From: Hormoscilla sp. GUM202
GTDB taxonomy: Bacteria > Cyanobacteriota > Cyanobacteriia > Cyanobacteriales > Desertifilaceae
Direction of reading: 5' to 3'
Length of the DNA stretch: 56,660 nt
Assembly: GCA_005518205.2 (NCBI GenBank)
Contig: RFFC02000042.1
Span: forward strand, 1 to 56,660
The notes under the pieces are model-generated. The model searched no databases. It saw only the letters and a list, made by a program, of their open reading frames with translations, and was not told the origin of the DNA. Shown in pieces: positions 7,645 to 17,219 of this stretch; the first letter of the stretch is position 1; each line of letters opens with the position of its first letter. The position numbers were made by a program, and so were the translations under genes.

Positions 7645-9483
7645 ATGTTATCTATTGATTTTGATAGTTATCTCAAGTCGATTCAAAAAAATCTAGAAAA
7701 AGGAAGCGAACGCACCCACTATCCGGCGTTAAAGGATTTGCTGGACGCGGGGGCGTCGGGGATTGATGCGGCGATCGAGGAAAAGGGCAATAAGGCAGGG
7801 ATTCCCGATTTTACAGTGAAGCGGCGGGAGTTGCTGGTGGGTTATGTGGAGGCGAAGGATGTGAAATTGGATTTGGATGTGGTGGAGAAGACGGAACAGC
7901 TTAAACGCTATCAAGAGGCTTTCTATAATTTGGTTTTGACTAATTATTTGGAGTTTCGCTGGTATGTGGATGGTAAGTGCAGACTTAAGGAGGTTTTGGC
8001 CGATCGCGGGAATAAGTTAGAACCCTTAGATGTAGATAAGGTTGCGGCGCTGTTAGAGCAGTTTCTCAATTTCACGGGGGAGGTGGTGAGAAACCCCGAG
8101 GAGTTGGCGCGGCAGATGGCGAGGTTAACAAAAGCGATCCGGTTGGCAACGGTGACAGCCTTGGAAGAGGAGTCCTCCGATGGGGAGTTGCGTCAACTCA
8201 AGCAGGGTTTTAGCGAGGTGTTGCTGCCGAATATCGCCGATGAGGAGTTTGCGGATATGTACGCTCAGACTATTTCTTATGGGTTGTTTGCGGCGAGGGT
8301 GGGTCACGCGCAAGCTGCGGGGGGCGATCGCTTTACTCGGCGGACGGCGGGGACTTATATTCCGGCGACTAATCCTTTTTTGCGGCGGTTGTTTAATACG
8401 ATTGTGGAAACTGACGCGATTAGTCAAATTGATTGGGCGGTTGATGACTTGGTGCAGTTGCTTTCCCAGGTGGATATGGGGGGCATCTTGGAGAACTTCG
8501 GACAGCGGACTCGCCAGGAAGATCCGGTAGTGCATTTTTACGAGACGTTTTTGGGGGCTTATAATGCGGCTTTGCGCAAGAGTCGGGGAGTTTATTATAC
8601 GCCGGAACCGGTGGTGTCCTTTATCGTGCGATCGGTGGATGCTATTTTAAGGGAGCGTTTCGACCTGCCGTTGGGTTTGGCGGATAATGCTAAGGACTCT
8701 ACCACTCAAAAGCCAAGGGTACAAATTCTGGATCCGGCTACGGGAACGGGGACTTTTCTTTATGAAGTGGTTAAGCAGATTTATGGTAATTTGGAAAAGA
8801 TGGGTTTGGCGAACCAGTGGGATAGTTATGTTGAGGAGCATTTGTTGGGGCGGTTGTTTGGGTTTGAGTTGTTGATGGCTCCTTATGCGATCGCTCACTT
8901 GAAATTAGGTCTCCAGTTGCAGGAGTTGGGCTATAGGTTTAAGGGGAAGCAGCGTTTGGGAGTTTATCTGACTAATACTCTGGATGAGGCGATGAAAAAG
9001 TCGGAAGTTTTGTTCGGTCAGTTTGTGGCCCAGGAGGCTAACGAGGCGGCGGCAATAAAACGTGATGTGCCAGTGATGGTGGTTTTGGGTAATCCTCCTT
9101 ATTCCGGGCATTCGGCAAATAAGAGCGAGTGGATTGAAAATTTAGTGAAAGATTATTATTTTGTCGATGGAAAAGCCTTAAATGAAAAAAATACGAAGTG
9201 GTTGCAAGATGATTATGTAAAATTTATCAGGTTTGGGCAATGGCGGATCGATCGCACAGGTTGTGGTATTCTGGCATTGATCGCAAATCATGGCTATTTG
9301 GATAACCCCACGTTTCCAGGAATGCGCCAGAGTTTAGAGAAAAGCTTTGATGAAATATATCTGTTAGATTTGCATGGCAATAGCAAGAAAAAAGAAGTGG
9401 CTCCCGATGGTTCCCCAGATAAAAATGTGTTTGATATTCAGCAGGGAGTTGCCGTGGCTATAATGGTTAAATATCCCAGATGA
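7645..9483 (+). CDS. Type ISP/IIG-like restriction-modification protein, nuclease + methylase part
   Basis: 612 residues. The N-terminus has a PD-(D/E)XK nuclease signature: GIPDFTV (D55) and GYVEAKDV (E69, K71). After a helical spacer comes an N6-adenine methyltransferase with motif I DPATGTGTF (363-371) and motif IV NPPYSG (483-488). No helicase motifs lie between nuclease and methylase, so it is closer to a single-chain type IIG/IIL enzyme than to full type ISP proteins. The chain ends at VAVAIMVKYPR, just where family members normally continue into target recognition. That part is the next gene, overlapping by ATGA. An AGGGAG ribosome site precedes ATG 7645. Confidence 0.85.
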   Translation: MLSIDFDSYLKSIQKNLEKGSERTHYPALKDLLDAGASGIDAAIEEKGNKAGIPDFTVKRRELLVGYVEAKDVKLDLDVVEKTEQLKRYQEAFYNLVLTNYLEFRWYVDGKCRLKEVLADRGNKLEPLDVDKVAALLEQFLNFTGEVVRNPEELARQMARLTKAIRLATVTALEEESSDGELRQLKQGFSEVLLPNIADEEFADMYAQTISYGLFAARVGHAQAAGGDRFTRRTAGTYIPATNPFLRRLFNTIVETDAISQIDWAVDDLVQLLSQVDMGGILENFGQRTRQEDPVVHFYETFLGAYNAALRKSRGVYYTPEPVVSFIVRSVDAILRERFDLPLGLADNAKDSTTQKPRVQILDPATGTGTFLYEVVKQIYGNLEKMGLANQWDSYVEEHLLGRLFGFELLMAPYAIAHLKLGLQLQELGYRFKGKQRLGVYLTNTLDEAMKKSEVLFGQFVAQEANEAAAIKRDVPVMVVLGNPPYSGHSANKSEWIENLVKDYYFVDGKALNEKNTKWLQDDYVKFIRFGQWRIDRTGCGILALIANHGYLDNPTFPGMRQSLEKSFDEIYLLDLHGNSKKKEVAPDGSPDKNVFDIQQGVAVAIMVKYPR

Positions 9484-10790
9484 ATTTATCGCATCAGGTA
9501 AATGAAATTTTTGTAACTATTTTAACTGAGATCATGACTAAAGCTAAAATTTATCACGCTCATCTTTGGGGTTCACGGGAAGATAAGTATCGCTATCTTC
9601 TCGAACATGATGTGACGACAGTTCCCTGGACAGAACTTAATCCCACGTCTCCATTTTATCTATTTATTCCGCAAGATACAGATCTATTAGCTGAATATAA
9701 TCAGGGATGGAAAATCACTGACATCATGCCTGTAAATTCTGTGGGGATTGTGACCGCTAGGGATAGTTTAACTATCAAATGGTCATCTCAGGAAGTAATG
9801 GATACAGTTACAGACTTTGCGGCGCTGCCTGTTGAAGATGCCCGAATCAAATATAATCTTGGTAAAGATGCACGGGACTGGAAGGTTGCGCTCGCTCAAA
9901 AAGATTTAAACAGTAGTAAAATAGAAAATGCTCGAATATGTTCTGTCTTATATCGACCATTTGATGTGAGATTTACTTACTATACAGGACAGACAAGGGG
10001 GTTTATTTGTAGGCCACGTCCTAAAGTTATGCAGCATATGTTGTATATAAATAATATTGCTTTGATAACATCTCGTTTAACAAAAGGGGAAACTTTTGCT
10101 CATGTACAAGTTGCTTCTAGTATTGTAGAAGTGATATGTATGTCACCTAAAACATCTAATAATGGTTTTGTTTTTCCTCTCTACCTTTACCCCGACACGC
10201 AAAACCAACAAGGTAATCTATTTGTTGAAAGATATCCTAACCTCTCTTCATATTTCCTGACAGCCATTCGAGAAAAACTCGGCTACATTCCCACTCCAGA
10301 AGCAATCTTCTATTATATTTATGCCATTTTCCACAGTCCCACCTATCGTCAACGTTACGCCGAATTTCTCAAAATCGACTTTCCCCGCGTACCCTTAACC
10401 GCTAACAACAAACTATTTAAAGCCTTGGAAGCAAAAGGCGAGGAATTAGTAGAGTTACACTTGATGAAATCGAAAAAACTCAACAAACTAATTACCAAAA
10501 TCGGCGGGGAGGGCGATAATGCCGTTACTAAGATCGCTGATCAACCAAAATCACAGCGAGTTTACATCAACAAAACCCGCTATTTTGAAGGCATCGCCCC
10601 GGAAGTTTGGGAATTTACAATTGGTGGTTATCAGGTTTTATCTAAATGGTTGACAGACCGCAAAAAGGCTCAACGCACTTTATCCTTTGACGATGTGTTA
10701 CACTATCAAAGGGTTGTAGTCGCCCTTAAGGAAACTAGGGAATTGATGTTAGAAATAGATGGACTGATTCCCGGTTTTCCTCTTGAGTAG
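9480..10790 (+). CDS. Type ISP/IIG-like restriction-modification protein, target-recognition part
   Basis: 436 residues that normally form the C-terminal half of the preceding protein: KIYHAHLWGSREDKYRYL directly follows the methylase domain in intact relatives, and the far end (SKWLTDRKKAQRTLSFDDVLHYQRVVVAL) is typical of this family. About 20 residues at the start (from MNLSHQVNEIF) have no counterpart I recall. Either a small insertion/frameshift split the gene, or two coupled polypeptides are made through the ATGA overlap. The recognition sequence cannot be read from this. Confidence 0.8.
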   Translation: MNLSHQVNEIFVTILTEIMTKAKIYHAHLWGSREDKYRYLLEHDVTTVPWTELNPTSPFYLFIPQDTDLLAEYNQGWKITDIMPVNSVGIVTARDSLTIKWSSQEVMDTVTDFAALPVEDARIKYNLGKDARDWKVALAQKDLNSSKIENARICSVLYRPFDVRFTYYTGQTRGFICRPRPKVMQHMLYINNIALITSRLTKGETFAHVQVASSIVEVICMSPKTSNNGFVFPLYLYPDTQNQQGNLFVERYPNLSSYFLTAIREKLGYIPTPEAIFYYIYAIFHSPTYRQRYAEFLKIDFPRVPLTANNKLFKALEAKGEELVELHLMKSKKLNKLITKIGGEGDNAVTKIADQPKSQRVYINKTRYFEGIAPEVWEFTIGGYQVLSKWLTDRKKAQRTLSFDDVLHYQRVVVALKETRELMLEIDGLIPGFPLE

Positions 10791-10846
10791 GATTTCTCTA
10801 GCAATCCTAAATGATTTGTGGTAAGTTTCATAGAACAAGCGAGTCT

Positions 10847-11200
10847 CTAATTAGTATGAGAGAAGTCAGCCTTCGAGAAGTCAGCCTCACTGAAATTAAC
10901 CCCACGCAAATTGCTGCCCGCTAGATCGGCTGCCATCAAGCTGTCAATTAGGTTAGCATCTTGCAATATCGCCTCAGACAGGTTAGCGCCAGTCAGGTTA
11001 GCTTCCCGCAGGTTCACCCCTTTCAGGTTAGCACCAGTCAGGTTGACTTTCATCATCTCCGCTTCCCGCAGGTTGACCTCCACTAGGTTAATCCCCCCCA
11101 GAAATGCCTCAGAAAGTTTTACCTTGCGAAAATCTCTTTCCCCTGCATCATATCGCTTCTTGAGTTCATTCGCGTTCATAATCATCTCTGTCATAATCAT
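10847..11200 (-). CDS. Pentapeptide-repeat protein
   Basis: 117 residues. After an N-terminal helix (NANELKKRYDAGERDF) it is built of A(D/N)LxX pentapeptides: VNLREAEMMKVNLTGANLKG, then ANLTGANLSEAILQDANL, ending SEADFSKADFSHTN. These form a right-handed quadrilateral beta helix; the family is very common in cyanobacteria and mostly without known function. GGGAAG 7 bases upstream supports the first ATG at 11200, though three further ATGs follow within 21 bases. Confidence 0.85.
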   Translation of the reverse strand: MIMTEMIMNANELKKRYDAGERDFRKVKLSEAFLGGINLVEVNLREAEMMKVNLTGANLKGVNLREANLTGANLSEAILQDANLIDSLMAADLAGSNLRGVNFSEADFSKADFSHTN

Positions 11201-11262
11201 AGATGCACTTCCCTGATTTATGTTAGTTTGCAGTTGCTGCCTACGGGCGGTACTGGTCGGAG

Positions 11263-11318
11263 GTTGTCAGTGGTTAGTTGTCAGTGGTTAGTTGTCAGTG
11301 GTTAGTTGTCAGTGGTCA
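11263..11318. repeat. 14-bp tandem repeat upstream of ilvD
   Basis: Four contiguous copies of gttgtcagtggtta (the last ends gtca). It lies in the 287-bp gap between the divergent pentapeptide gene and ilvD, otherwise without recognisable features. Confidence 0.9.
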
Positions 11319-11488
11319 ATGCTTTCATTTTTAATTTATGTCTGACACGGGTGCGGGTGTAAAATGAATGGCAAAAGTCATGGCTATCAATATCAATATC
11401 TCTACTTTGACATTAAAGAGTTATAGTGATAAAATTGTCATGTTTGGGCCGCCGACTTACGGCTGATGGCATTTAAAGGATATCACTA

Positions 11489-13165
11489 ATGGAGTTGAAC
11501 AAAAGAAGCAAAGTCGTAACCCAGGGAGTGCAGCGATCGCCCAACAGGGCCATGCTACGGGCAGTAGGGTTTGGGGATGACGATTTCACGAAGCCGATCG
11601 TAGGCATTGCCAATGGTTATAGCACAATTACGCCTTGCAATATGGGGCTAAACGATCTGGCAGTCCGGGCAGAAGCGGGTGCGCGATCTGCCGGTGCTAT
11701 GCCGCAGATGTTCGGTACGATCACGGTCAGCGACGGGATCTCGATGGGGACTGAGGGGATGAAATATTCCCTGGTGTCCCGGGAGGTGATCGCAGATGCG
11801 ATCGAAACGGCCTGCAATGGCCAGAGTATGGATGGGGTACTGGCGATCGGGGGTTGCGATAAGAATATGCCGGGGGCGATGATCGCGATCGCCAGGATGA
11901 ACATTCCGGCGATCTTCGTTTACGGCGGTACGATCAAACCGGGAAATTACGAAGGACGGGACTTAACCGTTGTCAGCGCCTTTGAAGCAGTCGGAGCATA
12001 CAGCGGTGGTAAGATCGATATGGCGGAACTGACGGGAGTGGAACAGAATGCCTGTCCCGGTGCCGGGGCCTGTGGGGGCATGTTTACAGCTAATACCATG
12101 TCTTCGGCCTTTGAAGCAATGGGGATGAGTTTGCCCTATTCTTCGACAATGGCCGCTGTGGATGCGGAAAAAGCTGATAGTACGGAAAAATCGGCCTTTG
12201 CCCTGGTCGAAGCGATTCGCAACCAGATTCTACCAAGTCAGATTCTCACCCGCAAGGCATTTGAGAATGCTATTTCTGTAATTATGGCCGTGGGCGGATC
12301 CACAAATGCGGTGCTGCACCTGCTGGCGATCGCCTCAGCAGCGGGGGTAGACTTAACCCTGTCGGACTTTGAAACCATTCGCGATCGAGTCCCAGTGCTG
12401 TGTGACTTAAAACCCTCGGGTCGATACGTGACTGTTAACTTGCACCAAGCAGGCGGCATTCCCCAGGTAATGAAAATGCTGCTAGCACATGACCTGTTAC
12501 ATGGTGACGCCCTAAGGATTACAGGCAAGACTATTGCTGAAGTTTTAGCAGATGTACCCGCAGAACCTCCAGGGAACCAAGATGTGATTCGTCCCTGGGA
12601 TAATCCGATGTACGATCGAGGACATTTGGTGATTCTGCGAGGAAATTTAGCTACTGAAGGTGGGGTGGCGAAAATCAGTGGGGTCAAGAAGCCCAAAATT
12701 ACCGGTCCAGCGCGGGTATTTGAATCGGAGGAAGCTTGTTTAGAAGCAATTCTAGCAAAGAAAATTAAAGCAGGAGACGTGATTGTCGTCCGCTATGAAG
12801 GGCCCAAGGGCGGTCCGGGAATGCGGGAAATGCTAGCTCCCACTTCCGCTATTATTGGAGCTGGATTGGGTGATTCTGTGGGATTAATTACCGATGGACG
12901 TTTCTCTGGCGGCACTTACGGTATGGTCGTGGGTCACGTGGCACCAGAAGCAGCAGTCGGAGGGGCGATCGCCCTTGTAGAAGAAGGGGACAGCATTACA
13001 ATTGACGCCCCAGGAAGGTTATTGCAACTGGAAGTATCTGACGAAGAATTAGCACGACGCCGTGCCAACTGGCAACCAAAACCACCCCGTTACACGAAAG
13101 GAGTACTGGCAAAATATGCTAAGTTAGTATCTTCTAGCAGTGTCGGCGCGGTGACAGACAGTTAA
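11489..13165 (+). CDS. ilvD: Dihydroxy-acid dehydratase
   Basis: 558 residues, normal for IlvD. It dehydrates 2,3-dihydroxy-3-methylbutanoate or -pentanoate to the 2-oxo acids in valine, isoleucine and CoA biosynthesis, using an Fe-S cluster. Signatures seen: [11 protein letters not shown] (~120) and [17 protein letters not shown] (~190), which carry cluster ligands, the [15 protein letters not shown] block, and the C-terminal [19 protein letters not shown]. Start ATG with AAAGGA upstream. Single gene, followed by a strong hairpin terminator. Confidence 0.97.
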   Translation: MELNKRSKVVTQGVQRSPNRAMLRAVGFGDDDFTKPIVGIANGYSTITPCNMGLNDLAVRAEAGARSAGAMPQMFGTITVSDGISMGTEGMKYSLVSREVIADAIETACNGQSMDGVLAIGGCDKNMPGAMIAIARMNIPAIFVYGGTIKPGNYEGRDLTVVSAFEAVGAYSGGKIDMAELTGVEQNACPGAGACGGMFTANTMSSAFEAMGMSLPYSSTMAAVDAEKADSTEKSAFALVEAIRNQILPSQILTRKAFENAISVIMAVGGSTNAVLHLLAIASAAGVDLTLSDFETIRDRVPVLCDLKPSGRYVTVNLHQAGGIPQVMKMLLAHDLLHGDALRITGKTIAEVLADVPAEPPGNQDVIRPWDNPMYDRGHLVILRGNLATEGGVAKISGVKKPKITGPARVFESEEACLEAILAKKIKAGDVIVVRYEGPKGGPGMREMLAPTSAIIGAGLGDSVGLITDGRFSGGTYGMVVGHVAPEAAVGGAIALVEEGDSITIDAPGRLLQLEVSDEELARRRANWQPKPPRYTKGVLAKYAKLVSSSSVGAVTDS

Positions 13166-13181
13166 CAGCGAACGGTAACAA

Positions 13182-13203
13182 AAAGCCCGCCCGGGCGGGC
13201 TTT
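13182..13203 (+). terminator. Hairpin terminator after ilvD
   Basis: A perfect inverted repeat, aaagcccgcc/gggcgggcttt, 17 bases after the ilvD stop codon. The left arm is preceded by A and the right arm ends in TTT, as in a Rho-independent terminator that can work both ways. The same arms recur in dispersed repeats at 14876 and 27668. Confidence 0.7.
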
Positions 13204-13294
13204 GCGATCGCCACCATTTTGTCCGATATATCGGAGCGATCGTAACATAATTAACTCAAGTATTGAAAATGCAGTCAATTTAGGAAAACAAACA

Positions 13295-13717
13295 ATGACT
13301 ACAGAACCTGGGAATGATGAAAGATTAGATAGTCCGGCAGACATAGTGAGCGGCATAGCCCAAACTATAGATGAGACGAACAAGATTGTCAATAGTAACG
13401 AGCGTCTGATAGAAAGTCTGGGCCAGAAAATAGACGAGACGGCCAAGATTGCCGATCGGAACGAGCGTAGGATAAAAAGTCTGGGCCAGAAAATAGACGA
13501 GACGGCTAAGATTGTCAATAGGAATGAGCGTGTCGTTCAAGCTCTAGTTGATGCTATGGCAGAAGCAGCAGCAGAACGGCGAGAAAACATCCGGCTGATT
13601 CTTCAACAACAGTCAGAGGTTCGCGACCTGCAAATAAAAAATTACCGCATGTGGGAGATTCTGATTTTTCCGGAACGGTGGGACCGACGAAACCAAGACG
13701 ATAACCCAGATGCATAA
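13295..13717 (+). CDS. Coiled-coil hypothetical protein with internal repeats
   Basis: 140 residues. The middle holds three near-copies of a 21-residue unit containing SLGQKIDETAKI and NERxI, which predicts an elongated coiled coil; it continues with EAAAERRENIRLILQQQ. The tail NYRMWEILIFPERWD is distinctive. No function recognised; the layout resembles small cyanobacterial tail-fibre-like or membrane-tethered coiled-coil proteins. ATG 13295 is preferred over the upstream TTG. The last ~110 bases of the gene form the first part of the 249-bp array that follows. Confidence 0.6.
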   Translation: MTTEPGNDERLDSPADIVSGIAQTIDETNKIVNSNERLIESLGQKIDETAKIADRNERRIKSLGQKIDETAKIVNRNERVVQALVDAMAEAAAERRENIRLILQQQSEVRDLQIKNYRMWEILIFPERWDRRNQDDNPDA

Positions 13718-14572
13718 TACCATTTTATTAAAGATATGATAAACTGGAATTTGAACTCCTGCGCTTATTGGATAGGAGGCGGGAGCCTCAGAAGACCGTT
13801 CCCAGGTAGAACCTGGGAACGAGGTTGTAGGTTTGGTTTCCACAGGAAACCAAACCTACAGTCAGAGGTTCGCGACCTGCAAATAAAAAATTACCGCATG
13901 TGGGAGATTCTGATTTTTCCGGAACGGTGGGACCGACGAAACCAAGACGATAACCCAGATGCATAATACCATTTTATTAAAGATATGATAAACTGGAATT
14001 TGAACTCCTGCGCTTATTGGATAGGAGGCGGGAGCCTCAGAAGACCGTTCCCAGGTAGAACCTGGGAACGAGGTTGTAGGTTTGGTTTCCACAGGAAACC
14101 AAACCTACAGTCAGAGGTTCGCGACCTGCAAATAAAAAATTACCGCATGTGGGAGATTCTGATTTTTCCGGAACGGTGGGACCGACGAAACCAAGACGAT
14201 AACCCAGATGCATAATACCATTTTATTAAAGATATGATAAACTGGAATTTGAACTCCTGCGCTTATTGGATAGGAGGCGGGAGCCTCAGAAGACCGTTCC
14301 CAGGTAGAACCTGGGAACGAGGTTGTAGGTTTGGTTTCCACAGGAAACCAAACCTACAGTCAGAGGTTCGCGACCTGCAAATAAAAAATTACCGCATGTG
14401 GGAGATTCTGATTTTTCCGGAACGGTGGGACCGACGAAACCAAGACGATAACCCAGATGCATAATACCATTTTATTAAAGATATGATAAACTGGAATTTG
14501 AACTCCTGCGCTTATTGGATAGGAGGCGGGAGCCTCAGAAGACCGTTCCCAGGTAGAACCTGGGAACGAGGT
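13609..14572 (+). repeat. 249-bp tandem amplification (3.9 copies)
   Basis: Units begin at 13609, 13858, 14107 and 14356; the fourth stops at about 14572. As far as I can compare by eye the copies are identical. Each carries the end of the coiled-coil gene (from QSEVRDLQIKNYRMW to its stop), the following ~130 bp with a gttcccaggt/acctgggaac hairpin, and a 33-base perfect palindrome (15-bp arms, gtaggtttggtttcc, loop aca). The palindrome sits exactly at the three unit junctions and is missing after the last partial unit. Confidence 0.95.
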
Positions 14573-14694
14573 TAGATGTCCAGGTAAGTCAGTACAGCAA
14601 TGCATGTACCAATTACTCCTGCGATCGCACCAATTATGCCTGCGATCGCCCCGATCGGAAAGATAGGATGAGAGTTGCGGTTATTTTGGGACAT
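14572..14694 (-). CDS. Possible 40-aa membrane peptide
   Basis: Short frame MSQNNRNSHPIFPIGAIAG continuing as a glycine/isoleucine-rich hydrophobic helix and ending VLTYLDI. A polar N-terminus followed by one membrane segment is gene-like. However, two HIP1 octamers supply much of the hydrophobic stretch (AIA), so it could be chance. It ends precisely where the 249-bp array stops. Confidence 0.35.
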   Translation of the reverse strand: MSQNNRNSHPIFPIGAIAGIIGAIAGVIGTCIAVLTYLDI

Positions 14695-14823
14695 AGTTGG
14701 CACCGAGTAGAGAGTAGGCTCTGGTCAGAGTGGATAGAGCCCAAAGCTATTATATTATATCCTTGCGTGGATTGCCCGATCGCGATCGCCCTTTGGCATG
14801 ATTTAAAATAACATGCGATGGTG

Positions 14824-14936
14824 AATGTTGGGTTTCGTTCCTCAACCCAACCTACGCTGTAACTTTTGTAATTAAGCCCGCGCAGGCGGGCTTTGTTCTT
14901 GTAGCCGGACCCTTTAGGGTTCGGGCAGCAACGCAA
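14824..14936. repeat. Two dispersed palindromic repeats
   Basis: First, gttgggtttcgttcctcaacccaacctac, a hairpin also found at 30952-30981 and 56511-56541. Second, agcccgcgcaggcgggct followed by ttgttcttgtagcc and a ccctttagggttcggg palindrome; relatives are at 20846-20935, 27645-27690, 32205-32240 and 39090-39120. There is no gene in 14695-14973. Confidence 0.8.
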
Positions 14937-14973
14937 ATATGCAGTGTACCCCCCGATCTTCCCGATCGCCCAT

Positions 14974-15405
14974 TTAGAGGTAATCTAAAAACTGCGACGG
15001 TACGACATACAACTCACCCGACTTTAACTTATCTATCTCCACCCATAGGCCCAGCTTTTGCCGATTTTTCTTCTCCACAAAAGCGATCTGTTGCAGTTGG
15101 TAAAACTTGGGGTCAACAAAATCGCCTTCATAGAGTTGGATAATTTCGTGACCGGGCTTTCCCTTGAAGACAAAGATGCTTTCTAGACAGCCTAAATAAC
15201 GAATATTAGTTAATTCTGCCTGAATTTCTTCTTGAAATTCCCGTTTCAAAGCCTCCAGACTCGTTTCCCCAAACTTCACCCCCCCTCCCATGGCCCGATA
15301 GAAGGGTTTTTTCCGCTCGGGATCGTAGCTTTGGCCGATAAAAATGCGATCGCCATCTCTAATCAACCCCAAAGCGATCGCCCTAATTTTCTCTGATTTA
15401 GACAT
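14974..15405 (-). CDS. NUDIX hydrolase
   Basis: 143 residues with a full Nudix box: GGGVKFGETSLEALKREFQE followed by EIQAEL (the G-x5-E-x7-REU-x-EE pattern), which binds the metal that drives hydrolysis of nucleoside diphosphate derivatives. YRAMGGG and the acidic C-terminal half fit small housekeeping Nudix enzymes; the substrate is unknown. ATG 15405 lies inside the end of the upstream gene (8-base overlap), so the two are co-transcribed. A start at 15456 would overlap much more and is not preferred. Confidence 0.9.
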   Translation of the reverse strand: MSKSEKIRAIALGLIRDGDRIFIGQSYDPERKKPFYRAMGGGVKFGETSLEALKREFQEEIQAELTNIRYLGCLESIFVFKGKPGHEIIQLYEGDFVDPKFYQLQQIAFVEKKNRQKLGLWVEIDKLKSGELYVVPSQFLDYL

Positions 15406-15850
15406 AATAACCATCCTCAACCAAATCCTGCTGACGACGAATGGGCCAATCTTCATTTTCGCCGCCCACGATCAGGGTTTCGATATTGACATAATCCTTG
15501 CTAAATTGTAACAGCGCATTCACCAGAACGTCAAGGGCGATCGCATCACTGGTGCCCAGATCGAACCAACAACGACCCCAAACACCCTCATACTCAAAAT
15601 CTCCCATATTATGCATCAGGGCCATCATCGCATCATCACCCGCCTCAGCATCATAATCCATGTAACTCAGGTCTAGTCCTTCCTCCTGCACCTGAAGATT
15701 TTCCGCATTAAACCCTCCCAATTTTCCCAAGTAAAACCAGGAGTTGAATACTTCTTCAACGTACATCCTTTCCATCTCGCTGGGCACCGTACTGAACTCT
15801 ACCCATATCCATAAATCAAAAGTATCTATCTCGCGAAACTGTACTTGCAT
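15398..15850 (-). CDS. DUF3531 family protein
   Basis: 150 residues, beginning MQVQFREIDTFDLWIWVEF, with LGKLGGFNAENLQVQEEG and a long acidic middle, characteristic of the cyanobacterial and plastid DUF3531 family. Function unknown. It is translationally coupled to the NUDIX gene by an 8-base overlap, which suggests a shared role. ATG 15850 is preferred to TTG 15859. Confidence 0.85.
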   Translation of the reverse strand: MQVQFREIDTFDLWIWVEFSTVPSEMERMYVEEVFNSWFYLGKLGGFNAENLQVQEEGLDLSYMDYDAEAGDDAMMALMHNMGDFEYEGVWGRCWFDLGTSDAIALDVLVNALLQFSKDYVNIETLIVGGENEDWPIRRQQDLVEDGYYV

Positions 15851-16090
15851 AATTGCCAATTGTTAATTGTGAATGGAGAATTGTGAATGGAGAATTGCGA
15901 ATGGAGAATTGTTGATGGTTATCTGAACAATTCTCAATTTTAAATTCTCAGAAAAGTTGAGGTAAATTTTCTGGACCCCACCAGGTATCATTATCCTCCT
16001 TTATCGGGTCTCTAAGGTCGGAGCAATCGCGATTTATCCCATCAATCTTCCTTTTATTTTTGCAGTATTCATAAAACATTTGGGCCACAA

Positions 16091-16902
16091 TCATCTTGGG
16101 GAGTTGCGGCGCTCGGGCGCAGTCTGGAAATATTCCTGGGCTAATTCCCGCTGGCCCAGCAACACTAAAATTTGGGCTTTCAGATAATGTAACTCAGGAT
16201 GTTTCGGGACTGACGCCTTGGCGATGTCAGCATACTCGTTCGCCTTCTCGTAATCGGACAAATCTCGGTAGGCGATCGCAATTCCCCAGTCAGCGAAACT
16301 AGAGGGGGCAGCATACTTGTCCAAACGGGCGATCGCGTCAGCAGGGTTAGCAAAGGGCAAAGCCATAGCCAGCATTAAATCCATATATCCCTTAATTAAG
16401 TTTAGTTCTGGATCGGACGAATCAATAGCGGACGCCTTATCCAGAAAATTATACACCAGTTGCAGTTTCCTCAAGGCTTGGGGGAGACCTCGGACGAGAC
16501 CTTGCTGTTGCAGATTATCAGCCCCTTCTAATAAATGACCGACAGCAATATAGAGATTGCCCCGCAAAGGTTGAGAAGCAAGGATATTCTCAGCCATCTC
16601 GCGAGTTTTGGTAGCATAGGGACCGAGGGATTGCCAATCTTGTTTGACATAGGCCATAGATGCAATCATGGCCTATGTCAGGGGCTCCTGGGACTCCCGA
16701 GTTTCGGCCTGGCGCAGAAACTCAGCAGCTTGGGGATAGTTCCCCAACTCAAAAAACGATCTGAAAGCAGCTTCCGTCTCCTCTCCCATATCATAGGGAC
16801 TGTTAGGGCGAAAAAAAGGTTAAAAGTCAGGACCAGAGTGGCTACAGCGGCACCAAACAACCGCCGGGGGGCAAAAAACCATTCTCTCATTTGGGGCTGC
16901 AT
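16091..16902 (-). pseudogene. TPR-repeat protein (Sll0314/Alr1548-like) with a frameshift and a nonsense codon
   Basis: The piece 16091-16669 encodes 192 residues of a tetratricopeptide-like protein (AIAYRDLSDYEKANEYADIA, PKHPELHYLKAQILVLLGQ). Its N-terminus is in the preceding DNA: MREWFFAPRRLFGAAVATLV from ATG 16890 (or 16902) is a signal peptide. The frame is then lost at a run of seven T (~16816, one T missing) and continues as SPYDMGEETEAAFRSFFELG and NYPQAAEFLRQAETRESQEP. It meets TAG at 16673-16675 where a Tyr codon would fit, before rejoining MIASMAYVKQDW. The gene is therefore broken twice. The TAG lies within a perfect inverted repeat (see findings). Confidence 0.75.
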
Positions 16903-17011
16903 CGGAGCTCTCTCACTGGCTTTATCAATCCTAGTGTAATCACGATCGTATGGGAAGACATCTATCCCCCGATCGAATGGTACTGACTTAAGGGAAAAAG
17001 TTGTTAATGTC

Positions 17012-17079
17012 ATTGCGAGGGGGGGGTGCCAAAGCTAAGAATCATCATCTTACACTAGCATCCCCCCCCCGAAGCAATC
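17012..17079. repeat. GTCATTGCGAG...GAAGCAATCTC repeat
   Basis: gtcattgcgagggggggg at the left and ccccccgaagcaatctc at the right enclose ~30 unrelated bases. Relative of the element at 3138-3373. It sits in a gene-free stretch (16903-17458) that also holds a cccccccacgcgcagcgtgggggg palindrome near 17170. Confidence 0.7.
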
Positions 17080-17219
17080 TCAACCGAGAGCTGTTGGTGG
17101 GAAGATTGGCGTCGGGCCGCTGCGCGAACGGGGGGGGCTGTTGGTCGAGTTCCCCACACTCGGTTTGGACTCCCCCCCACGCGCAGCGTGGGGGGGTCGG
17201 AGGGATTAAACTTATGCTG

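Noticed and set aside
13736-14464. Three identical 76-aa frames on each strand in the 249-bp array
   Set aside because: They arise from the repeated unit and mix the coiled-coil gene end with hairpin DNA; no independent gene signal.
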